Below the pieces are notes generated by a model. The model searched no databases. It was not told where the DNA came from and was given only the letters and a program-made list of their open reading frames with translations. DNA of 64,000 bases from Hydractinia symbiolongicarpus (lineage: Eukaryota > Cnidaria > Hydrozoa > Anthoathecata > Hydractiniidae): positions 18,935,851 to 18,999,850 of the forward strand of contig NC_079877.1 of the NCBI RefSeq assembly GCF_029227915.1, written 5' to 3'. This document shows, piece after piece, positions 41,243 through 52,700 of the stretch. The position numbers and the translations under genes are program-made. Within the stretch, counting starts at the first letter, position 1. The number at the start of each line of letters is the position of its first letter.

Positions 41243-41370
41243 CGATTTTGAAAGTCAACTTTGTTAATGTTGTGTAAATATCTCGTTTGTGTAAATGATA
41301 GGATATATCATAAAACTAATTAGGCCCTTCTTATACCAGGCTTCCACAGCCAACTTCTTTATTCTTATAC

Positions 41371-41697
41371 AAGGCTTCTGCAGCCTAGTGGTAGAGCGTT
41401 CGCTTACAGTGCGGGGAGCTTTTGGGTTCAAACTCGGTCGAGACATGCCAGAGACTATAAAGGTGTGATTCTATCCTTCTGCTTAGCGTTCAGCATGAGA
41501 ATAGGATTGATATCTAGCGGTTGTCTAGTTGAGCGATTGCTTTACTTGTACAGTGCAAATAGGAGCTTTAAATGCACTAGGACCTCCTTCGCAGGACCCT
41601 TTGATAGCAGTACCAATAGGAACTGAAAAGGCTATTCTGGGTAAACAAATTTCAATAATGATAAAATGATAATAATAATAATAATAATAATAATAAT
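41371..41697 (+). mobile_element. tRNA-derived SINE, copy 2
   Basis: A-box (TAGTGGTAGAGCGTTCGC), B-box (GGGTTCAAACTC), the same body as the copy at 29383, and an AAT-repeat tail (41658-41697). It lies about 130 bases after the SOX stop and could contribute to its 3' UTR. Confidence 0.85.
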
Positions 41698-42532
41698 CCT
41701 CCCGTTATGCACATTCCATAGAGCTGGCGTGTCGTTGCTGACACCATCGATATATTTAAGTCAAATATTTTTAAAAATATTTAACTTGTTGCTTTATGAC
41801 TAAGTGAACTTTGCTAATTTACTGGTTACCGTTAAAATAGTTACTATTTGTGCTCTTTTTGCTCTTTCAAGAGGTATATTTTTGTGCCGTAGAATTACTC
41901 TTTTCGTGTAAATTATTTACTTCTCGGGACACGAAATAATAAATTTTCGAGTTTTAATATCTCTCAGGTGAAAAAAGTTCAGAAGAGGGTCAGTCACTCA
42001 TCATTTTCTTAACAATTGTTATATGGCAAAACATTGGTCAATAATCTATTTCCTTTGTAATGTCACAATGTACCTCCGTTACCTAATTTGAAAGTTTTTA
42101 TCAATATCAGTACTTCAACTATCTGCTATTTTTTAAACCAATGTTAACAATTTTCACTGCAGTGGTTTTTTCTTGCTATTTTCAGTGGTGCTGTTGTATT
42201 TTTTTTGTCGTGGATTTTTTTTGCGTTGTGTATTTACACCAGGTAAATACACCAGCAAAAATTCAGCTCAAAAAAATAAGGTGTATCTCTGTGAGCCTTT
42301 GCTCTTTGATTTTTACGCCCATTATTAAAATGAACTAGAATAACGGCCGCCCAGCGTCCATCGCGTATAAAACTGATTTTTGGGGCCCCGCCGTTTGGGT
42401 TTTGTGGTCCTGTTTTTGTGTTAATTTAGCTGAATGCGGCATTTTCATCCTGCGAAATTTTTGATATCATCATCGGTACTGGCTTCACTATTTACACCAG
42501 TTCATACGGAAGCCGATAGGTGCAAAAAAGCT

Positions 42533-42668
42533 TTTCCGAAATTGTGTGAAAATGTTTGCCGAAATAGTAAAAATGTTATTCAAAATAGTAAAAATGTTAT
42601 TCGAAATGGTGAAAAAATGTTTGCCGAAATAGTAAAAATGTTTCCCGAGATGGTGAAAATGTTTCTCT
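42533..42668. repeat. Short tandem repeat with unit near GAAATAGTAAAAATGTT
   Basis: Six degenerate units of about 21-24 bases, with GAAATAGT or GAAATGGT followed by AAAAATGTT. Confidence 0.7.
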
Positions 42669-42942
42669 AAATAGAACTGGGACGAGTTGAGGTCTGGGAA
42701 AAAAACTACGGATAAATGTGTCATGTACTATATCTGATAAATATTGCGTCAACTGTGTCTCACCCAATGAATATGATTTGATTATTTCGAAATATTTTCA
42801 AAAAAGGATACCAATATCAAAGAATACTAAAATATTTGCACTGACATCATGGATTAAAAATGTCATTGCGAACATTTTGAAATCACGATTGAAATCTCTG
42901 GGTTTAAAACGCTGAAATTGCTTGACTCATAAGTCGTTGTCT

Positions 42943-43200
42943 AGAATGGAAAACGCTATGCGAAATGAACTCCAACTCCCCACCAGGACACGCGGTTACA
43001 GGACTATGTGGAGCATCAGGTTAAGACTTTTTCATGGCTTCTTTGTCCCAAGAGATGTTGTAATGATTAAAGTAAAACAACTTGACCCCTAAGGTTGCAT
43101 AGAACGTGGGAAACGTAGATTAGTGAGAAGGCGTTATAATGTACGAGGACCGAGCGATATTTGGCACATAGATGGTTACGATAAGTTGAAGCCGTATTAA
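42943..43200 (+). pseudogene. Integrase-core fragment of another retroelement
   Basis: The frame from ATG 42958 reads RGYRTMWSIRLRLFHGFFVP, then RRRYNVRGPSDIWHIDGYDK. IWHIDGYDK carries the first catalytic Asp of an rve-type integrase. An in-frame TAA interrupts it near 43090 and the sequence ends after KLKPY. The remaining catalytic residues are missing, so this is a dead fragment unrelated to the integrase at 3429. Confidence 0.6.
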
Positions 43201-43529
43201 TTATCAACTAGCTGTTTCCCGTGGAAGAATCCACTGTATTCTCATTTAATTTATGTAGCATCTTACATCTGCATTATTATATAAATGACCAAAAAAATTT
43301 AAGGTGTCCAACAACTGCAGTATATATGTGACATTTAAAATCTAAATCTACTAAAATTACTGCTCTGACCATCTGACAAATGCGAAAATTATTCGGAAAG
43401 AAGTTTTCAAAAGCATTTCAACATACAACTCACCCATAAAATTGAAATCACTCAAAACGCCACATATATACAAAAAAACTGATCAATGTTAAACACAAAT
43501 CTCTCTCATTGTATATGTTAAAATCAGTT

Positions 43530-45055
43530 AGTTTATTGCAAACCCTGCCAAAGGTTGACACAAAATGTGAAAAATAAACAATAAATTTTGCCTAGGTAGA
43601 AATTTTTATCTAAGGTGTTAAAAAGGGATTTGCAAGGATAAATTATAATGCAATAAAACATTATTTGATATATTGCATACGGTCCTTCCTCACCAAACTT
43701 TAGACAAAATGCCAACAAAATAACGGTGTTTAAATCTAAAATTAATAAAGTCCTTTTAGCAATTTGCATGCTGTTTTACCATCAATAAAGTAAACAAAAT
43801 TTCAAATCTCACATAGTATTCTGTCACAATTTTTCATAAAATATATATATAAGTCATAATGAGTCATGTTAAACAACAGCAATCAATCTGTATATAAGTT
43901 CAATTTATGTCAATTTTTGCACCAATTTTGCAACACAAAATACAAATTCTAAATAATACTAAAATCTCTTATTTTGGTCCTTCGCATACCGACGGTCTCC
44001 CACAAATGTTTAATCAAAATGTAAAAAATGAGAGGTATTATTTCGGTACATATATCTACAGCATATGCCCTCTAAAACAATATTTTAATCCAAAATGCCA
44101 AAGAAAAACAGTTTGCAACAAAAATCAGTTATTTCGATAATATTGCATACACTCTTTCCTCACAAAAGCTTCACAAACTGTAAAAAAAAGAATGGTTGTA
44201 GGGAGTGCTTCTGATTCAACAAAAAGAGTTTTTTTGACATATTGCATCTAGCCCTTACCCATTAAATCTTACACAAAATTTCCAAAACTATATACGATTT
44301 AGAACACATCAAATTTAAATCGAGAAGGATCAGTCATTTCGATATATTGCACGGAGTCCTCCCCAGTAAGAATTTATACAAAATATAGAAAAACAAAGCT
44401 TGCAAGGTGTAAAATTAAATTCTTCTTCTGTGTATATATATATGGTCCTTCCTCGCAAAATTAACATAAAATGTCAAAAAGGTTCAGATATAACATCTAA
44501 CACAACAAAAATCAGTTCTATCAGTATATGTCATGCCATTGTCTTCCACCAAATGTTCCCCTTAAAGTTTCACAGACACAGCCTGTAAATTAAAAACAAC
44601 TAAGATCAGGTATTTTGGTCTATTTCATACCATTCTGTTCCAAATAACTTATAAAATGTAAAAATTGAGTGGTAAAACAGAAATTTGCAAAATTCCATTT
44701 TTTATATGCATGTATATTATATGCCTTCTACAACAATAAGTTAATTCAAAATGTCAAAAAGAAGAAAAAAATAGCTTACAGGGTATAAAATTGAAATCAA
44801 CAAAGTAGCTCTTTTGGTGTATTAAATATAAGCCATACGCTCAAAAGTTTACACTAAATGTAAGAAAATGGTTGTGTTTAGTAATTCTAAATTGAGAAAA
44901 GTCAGTTCTTTTAGCATGCTGATTAAGGTTTTTGCCCACAAATTCTTACATGAAAATGTCAAAACCACAATTTGAAACAAATTAAATTTACATTTTAAAA
45001 ATAAGTAATTTCTGAACTTTATTTTTAGAATATTTGGAGGAAAAGAACTTCGCAA
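43530..45055. repeat. Degenerate tandem repeat, unit about 100 bp
   Basis: The words ATATTGCATAC, TCCTTCCTCAC and ACAAAATGT(C/A)AAAAA recur in this order about a dozen times (near 43540, 43670, 43965, 44140, 44245, 44345, 44445, 44525, 44615, 44715, 44820 and 44920). It is an old, diverged satellite-like array. Confidence 0.65.
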
Positions 45056-45081
45056 ACCAAAAAAAACCCAGGAAAATGTTT

Positions 45082-46775
45082 AAAATTTTCAGGGTTAATA
45101 ACGTTTGATGTGTTTTGTGGGAATATATATACTGGGAATCTTTAGTTTAAAGCTAGCATTAGCTAGCTACAGCAGCTAATAGCTAGTCACTTAAATATAA
45201 ACTGGAGACTTAGCTAGGTATAAAGAACATGGCTACATATATATATATATTCCTAGCTAGCTGTTGGTGGTGGTTGGCTTTTTATGATGCTAGCTATAAA
45301 ACATGTCTGGCAACAATAATATAATCAAAACTGAAAATAAAACATGAAAAAACCTTACAGAACCTTGCTATGATTAATTTATAAAACCATGCTCTTCTTC
45401 AAATGTTTTTTTAAAGATTTATTTTGAATAAAAGAGTAGAGAATACTAAAAAAGAACAGCCATCTTTTTGTAAACACAAAAAGATTTTGTTACATAAAAA
45501 AGCATGGTATATACATATTACAACTGTACTACTGTTTATTTAATCTGATTGTTCAAGTGTTTTGAATGTTTTTGAATTTTAAAATCTCTTCACAGAATAG
45601 ATTATTGATTAATCGCTGCCTACAATCCTTGAAAGAGAATTGGAGAGTTCAATGTCATTGATTGTTGCAGGTTTCCTACCCCACAATGAGCGTGCGCCTC
45701 TGATGCATAGTAAAGTTGACCTTAACAAACTGAATGAGATCTTCGACCTTATGAAGTTGGTCGATTGTTGAACTTTGACATCCCGCTTTTCAGCAATCAT
45801 CTCTGATAGTCGTTTGTAAAACGCTCCACACTCACGACCCATTCCTCCATTTGTTGAGAAGACAAGGGGACTGAAGGTCCCATATTCTACGGTATTTACT
45901 CGCTCGTTATAATGGCGTTTCTTTTCATCTCGATTCATGGTTGCATTGACGGATATAGCCGAAAAATCATATGGCTCAGAGCAGTACATTCGAATAGCAA
46001 TACAGAAGTCATTGCACGGTTATTTTTAAATATGCCGTCTGAGAAATAGGTGGATGTCGCGAGAAATAGCTAAGCTTATATAATAATTCCCTTGCGTGAG
46101 TAAAACTGTGAGTCCACGACACGGAAATCACGGGTCACTTTCTTATGACGTGGCTGTACGCTAAAATTTAACTAAAAAGATTAGAGATGTACTTCATAGA
46201 AATCGCACATAAGGTGTAAATATATAACCCGCTGCTAATAACGATATAAATATATATACCCTTTGCCAAAAACTCTATGTTAGCATATATATATAGGTAT
46301 CGCTACGTATGACACGGTATTAGATATTCACAAAGCATACGGACTGTTAAATGAAGTTCATAGCATAAAACGGAAATTGTGTTTACGAAAAAGATGGCTG
46401 TTCTTTTTTAGTATTCTCTACTCTTTTATTCAAAATAAATCTTTAAAAAAACATTTGAAGAAGAGCATGGTTTTATAAATTAATCATAGCAAGGTTCTGT
46501 AAGGTTTTTTCATGTTTTATTTTCAGTTTTGATTATATTATTGTTGCCAGACATGTTTTATAGCTAGCATCATAAAAAGCCAACCACCACCAACAGCTAG
46601 CTAGGAATATATATACATATGTAGCCATGTTCTTTATACCTAGCTAAGTCTCCAGTTTATATTTAAGTGACTAGCTATTAGCTGCTGTAGCTAGCTAATG
46701 CTAGCTTTAAACTAAAGATTCCCAGTATATATATTCCCACAAAACACATCAAACGTTATTAACCCTGAAAATTTT
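45082..46775. mobile_element. Foldback element with 395-bp terminal inverted repeats
   Basis: Bases 45082-45476 and 46381-46775 are inverted copies over about 395 bases with very few differences. The termini are AAAATTTTCAGGG on each side. GTTT at 45078-45081 and at 46776-46779 is a likely four-base target duplication. The 904-base interior holds a 126-codon ORF. The near identity of the arms implies a recent origin or gene conversion. Confidence 0.85.
45609..45989 (-). CDS. ORF inside the foldback element, retroelement C-terminal-like
   Basis: The 126 residues include RDEKKRHYNERVNTVEYGTF, SPLVFSTNGGMGRECGAFYK and FIRSKISFSLLRSTLLCIRG. This pattern is common at the C-terminal end of reverse-transcriptase-type proteins in cnidarian genomes. 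No catalytic residues are present. It could be a captured retroelement fragment or a protein used by the element. The start at 45989 is a proper ATG. Confidence 0.5.
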   Translation of the reverse strand: MYCSEPYDFSAISVNATMNRDEKKRHYNERVNTVEYGTFSPLVFSTNGGMGRECGAFYKRLSEMIAEKRDVKVQQSTNFIRSKISFSLLRSTLLCIRGARSLWGRKPATINDIELSNSLSRIVGSD

Positions 46776-46779
46776 GTTT

Positions 46780-49700
46780 AGTTGATGGTGAGACAAGGCC
46801 ATGACGCCAAGGAAACCGACTGGGAACGTTGTAGTCCATTGAGACTGAAAGGTCTAGATCAATGATACCATGAGCAGTCTCGTGGAACTAAGTGATTAAC
46901 GTGTAAGGCCTTTATTAGGCGGCAAGAGGCCATACTACGGCTTGTCGAAGTCTATGCAAGCAGTTGCCGGTGGTATAAGGGCATGACGTCAAAGAAAACG
47001 ACTTGGGACGTTGTAGTCCATTGAGACTGCAAGGACTAGACCAATGGCAAGCTGTGCGAACACATGGAACCACGTAATTCACGTGTAAGGCCTTTATTAG
47101 GGCGCAAAGCCATATTACGGCTTTTAGAAGGCTATGCACGTAGTTAACGGTGATATAAGGGCATGGCGCCAAGGAAAACGACTTGGCACGATGCAGTCCA
47201 TTAAGAATGAAAGGACTAGACCAATGGCAAGCTGCGCGAACACGTGGAACAACGTAATTCACGTGTAAGGCCTTAATTATGTCGTAAAAGACCATATTAC
47301 GGCATTTAGAAGGCCATGCACGTAGTGGACGATGATAAAAGGCCATGGCGCCAAGGAAAACGACTTGGCACGTTGCAGTCCATTGAGAATGAAAGGACTA
47401 GACCAATGATACCATGCGCAAGCTTGTGGAACCACGTAATTTACGTGTGAGGCCTTTATTAGGCCGCCAAGCCATATTACCTCTTTTAGAAGGCTATGCA
47501 CGTAGTTGACGGTGATATAAGGGCATGGCGCCAAGGTAAATGACTTTGGACGATGTAGTCCTTTGAGACTGAGAGAACTAGACCAATGATACCATGCGCA
47601 GGCTTGTCGAACCACATAATTTACGTGTAAGGCCTTTATTAGGCGCAAAGACATATTACTCCTATTAGAAGGCTATGCACGTAGTTGACGGTGATATAAG
47701 GGCATGGCGCCAAGGCAAATGACTTTGGAGGATGTAGTCCTTTGAGACTGACAGAACTAGACCAATAGCAAGCTGTGCGGACATGTGGAACCACGTAATT
47801 CACGTGTAAGGCCTTTATTAGGCCTCAAAAGCCATATTACGGCTTTTAGAAGGCTATGCACGTAGTTGACGGTGATATAAGGGCATGGCGACAAGGCAAA
47901 TGACTTTGGGCGATGTAGTCTTTTGAGACTGAGAGAACTAGACCAATAGCAAGCTGTGCAGACATGTGGAACCACGTAATTCCCGTGTAAAGCCTTAATT
48001 AGGCCGCAAAAAGCCATAATACGGCTTCTAGAAAGCTTTGCACGTAGTTGATGGTGATATAAGCCCATGACGCCAAGGAAACCGACTTGGAACGTTGTAG
48101 TCCATTGAGACTGAATGGTCTAGACCAATGATACCATGGAGCAGGCTCGTGGAACTAAGTGATTAACTTGTAAGGCCTTTATTAGGCGGCAAGAGGCCAT
48201 AGTATGGCTTTTAGAAGGCTATGTTCGTAGTTGACGTTGATATAAGGCAATGGCGCCATGAAAAACGACTTGGGACGTTGTAGATCATTAAGACTGCAAG
48301 GACTAAACCCATGGCAACCTGTGCCGACCCGTGCAACCACGTATTTTAGGTGCAGGGCCTTAATTATGTCGTAAAAGACCATATTACTGCTTTAAGAAGG
48401 CTATGCACGCAGTTGATGGTGATAAAACGCCATGGCGGCAAGGAAAACGACTTGGCACGTTGCGGTCCATTGAGAATGAAAGGACTAGACCAATGATACC
48501 ATGCGCAGGCTTGTGAAACCACGTAATTTACGTGTAAGGCCTTTATTAGGCCGCAAAAGCCATATTACGGCTTTTAGAAGGCTATGCACGTAGTTGATGG
48601 TGATATAAGGCCATGACGCCAAGGAAACCGACTTGGAACGTTGTAGTCCATTGAGACTGAATGTTCTAGATCAATGATACCATGAGCAGTCTCGTGGAAC
48701 TAAGTGATTAACGTGTAAGGCCTTTATTAGGCGGCAAGAGGCCATACTACGGCTTGTCGAAGTCTATGCAAGCAGTTGCCGGTGGTAGAAGGGCATGGCG
48801 TCAAAGAAAACGACTTGGGACGTTGTAGTCCATTGAGACTGCAAGGACTAGACCAATGGCAAGCTGTGCGAACACATGGAACCACGTAATTCACGTGTAA
48901 GGCCTTTATTAGGGCGCAAAGCCATATTACGGCTTTTAGAAGGGTATGCACGTAGTTAACGGTGATATAAGGGCATGGCGCCAAGGAAAACGACTTGGCA
49001 CGATGCAGTCCATTGAGAATGAAAGGACTAGACCAATGGCAAGCTGCGCGAACACGTGGAACAACGTAATTCACGTGTAAGGCCTTAATTATGTCGTAAA
49101 AGACCATATTACGGCTTTTAGAAGGCCATGCACGTAGTGGACGATGTTAAAAGGCCATGGCGCCAAGGAAAACGACTTGGTACGTTGCAGTCCATTGAGA
49201 ATGAAAGGACTAGACCAATGATACCATGCGAAGGCTTGTGGAACCACGTAATTTACGTGTGAGGCCTTTATTAGGCCGCCAAGCCATGTTACCCCTTTTA
49301 GAAGGCTATGCACGTAGTTGACGGTGATGTAAGGGCATGGCGCCAAGGTAAATGACTTTGGACGATGTAGTCCTTTGAGACTGAGAGAACTGGACCAATA
49401 GCAAGCTGCGCGGACATGTGGAACCACGTAATTCCCGTGTAAAGCCTTAATTAGGCCGCAAAAAGCCATAATACGGCTTCTAGAAAGCTTTGCACGTAGT
49501 TGATGGTGATATAAGGCCATGACGCCAAGGAAACCGACTTGGAACGTTGTAGTCCATTGAGACTGAATGGTCTAGACCAATGATACCATGAGCAGGCTCG
49601 TGGAACTAAGTGATTAACGTGTAAGGCCTTTATTAGGCGGCAAAAAGCCATAGTACGGCTTTTAGAAGGCTATATTCGTAGTTGACGTTGATATAAGGCA

Positions 49701-52700
49701 ATGGCGCCATGGGGACGTTGCAGATCATTAAGACTGCAATGACTAAACCCATGGCAACCTGTGCGGACCCGTGGAACCACGTATTTTAAGTGTAGGGCCT
49801 TAATTATGTCGTAAAAGACCATATTGCTGCTTTTAGAAGGCTATGCACGTAGTTGACGGTGACAAAAGGCCATGGCGGCAAGGAAAACGACTTTGCACGT
49901 TGCGGTCCATTGAGAATGAAGGGACTAGACCAATGATACCAGGCGCAGGCTTGTGGAACAACGTAATTTTCGTGTAAGGCCTTTATTAGGCCGCAAAAGC
50001 CATATTACGGCTTTTAGAAGGCTATGCACGTAGTTGACGGTGATATAAGGGCATGGCGCCAAGGCAAATGACTTTGGACGATGTAGTCCTTTGAGACTGA
50101 GAGAACTAGACCAATAGGAAGCTACGCAGACATGTGGAACCACGTAATTCACGTGTAAAGCCTTAATTAGGCCGCAAAAAGCCATAATACGGCTTTTAGA
50201 AAGCTTTGCACGTAGTTGATGGTGATACAAGGCCATGACGCCAAGAAAACCGACTTGGAACGTTGTAGTCCATTGAGACTGAAAGGTCTAGACCAATGAT
50301 GCCATGAGCAGTCTCGTGGAACTAAGTGATTAACGTGTAAGGCTTTTATTAGGCGGCAAGAGGCCATAATACGGCTTTTAGAAGGCTATGCTCGTAGTTG
50401 ACGTTGATATAAGGCAATGGCGCCATGGAAAACGACTTGGGACGTTGTAGATCATTAAGACTGCAAGGACTAAACCCATGGCAACTGTGCGGACCCGTGG
50501 AACCACGTATTTTAAGTGTAGGGCCTTAATTATGTCGTAAAAGACCATATTACGGCTTTTAGAAGGCCATGCACGTAGTGGACGATGATAAAAGGCCATG
50601 GCGCCAAGGAAAACGACTTGGCACGTTGCAGTCTATTGAGAATGAAAGGACCAGACCAATGATACAATGCGCAGGCCTCTGGAAATACTTGATTTCGTGT
50701 AAGGCCTTTATTAGGCGGCAAGAGGCCATAGTGCGGCTTTTAGAAGGCTATGCACATATTTGACGGTGATAAAAGGCCATGGCTATAAGGAAAACGAATT
50801 GGCACGTTGCAGTCCATTGAGAATGAAAGGACTAGACCAATGATACCATTCGCAGGCTTGTGGAACCACGTAATTTACGTGTAATGTCTTTATTAGGCCG
50901 CAAAGCCATATTACCCCTTTTAGAAGGCTATGCACGTAGTTAACGGTGATATAAGGGCATGGCGCCAAGGAAAACGACTTGGCACGATGCAGTCCATTGA
51001 GAATGAAAGGACTAGACCAATGGCAAGCTGCGCGAACACGTGGAACAACGTAATTCACGTGTAAGGCCTTAATTATGTCGTAAAAGACCATATACGGCTT
51101 TTAGAAGGCCATGCACGTAGTGGACGATGATAAAAGGCCATGGCGCCAAGGAAAACGACTTGGCACGTTGCAGTCCATTGAGAATGAAAGGACTAGACCA
51201 ATGATACCATGCGCAGGATTGTGAAACCACGTAATTTACGTGTAAGGCTTTTATTAGGCTGCAAAAGCCATATTACGGCTTTTAGAAGGCTATGCACGTA
51301 GTTGACGGTGATATAAGGGCATGGCGCCAAGGCAAATGACTTTGGACGATGTAGTCCTTTGAGACTGAGAGAACTAGACCAATAGGAAGCTACGCAGACA
51401 TTTGGAACCACGTAATTCACGTGTAAAGCCTTAATTAGGCCGCAAAAAGCCATAATACGGCTTTTAGAAAGCTTTGCACGTAGTTGATGGTGATATAAGG
51501 CCATGACGCCAAGGAAACCGACTTGGAACGTTGTAGTCCATTGAGACTGAATGGTCTAGACCAATGATACCATGAGCAGGCTCGTGGAACTAAGTGATTA
51601 ACGTGTAAGGCCTTTATTAGGCGGCAAAAGGCCATAGTACGGCTTTTAGGAACCTTTGCACGTAGTTGATGGTGATACAAGGCCATGACGCCAAGAAAAC
51701 CGACTTGGAACGTTGTAGTCCATTGAGACTGAAAGGTCTAGACCAATGATACCATGAGCAGGCTCGTGGAAATACTTGATTTCGTTTAAGGCCTTTATTA
51801 GGCGGCAAGAGGCCATAGTACGGCTTTTAGAAGGCTGTGCACATATTTGACGGTGATAAAAGGCCATGGCTGCAAGGAAAACGAATTGGCGCGTTGCAGT
51901 CCATTGAGAATGAAAGGACCAGACCAATGATACAATGCGCAGGCCTCTGGAAATACTTGATTTCGTGTAAGGCCTTTATTAGGCGGCAAGAGGCCATAGT
52001 GCGGCTTTTAGAAGGCTATGCACATATTTGACGGTGATAAAAGGCCATGGCTATAAGGAAAACGAATTGGCACGTTGCAGTCCATTGAGAATGAAAGGAC
52101 TAGACCAATGATACCATTCGCAGGCTTGTGGAACCACGTAATTTACGTGTAAGGTCTTTATTAGGCCGCAAAGCCATATTACCCCTTTTAGAAGGCCATG
52201 CACGTAGTTAACGGTGATATAAGGGCATGGCGCCCAGGAAAACGACTTGGCACGATGCAGTCCATTGAGAATGAAAGAACTAGACCAATGGCAAGCTGCG
52301 CGAACACGTGGAACAACGTAATTCACGTGTAAAGCCTTAATTATGTCGTAAAAGACCATATTACGGCTTTTAGAAGGCCATGGACGTAGTGGACAATGAT
52401 AAAAGGCCATGGCGCCAAGGAAAACGACTTGGCACATTGCAGTCCATTGAGAATGAAAGGACTAGACCAATGATACCATGCGCAGGCTTGTGGAACCACG
52501 TAATTTACGTGTGAGGCCTTAATTAGGCCGCAAAAAGCCATAATACGGCTTCTAGAAAGCTTTGCACGTAGTTGATGGTGATATAAGGCCATGACGCCAA
52601 GGAAACCGACTTGGAACGTTGTAGTCCATTGAGATTGAATGGTCTAGACTAATGATACCATCAGCAGGCTCGTGGAACTAAGTGATTAACGTGTAAGGCC

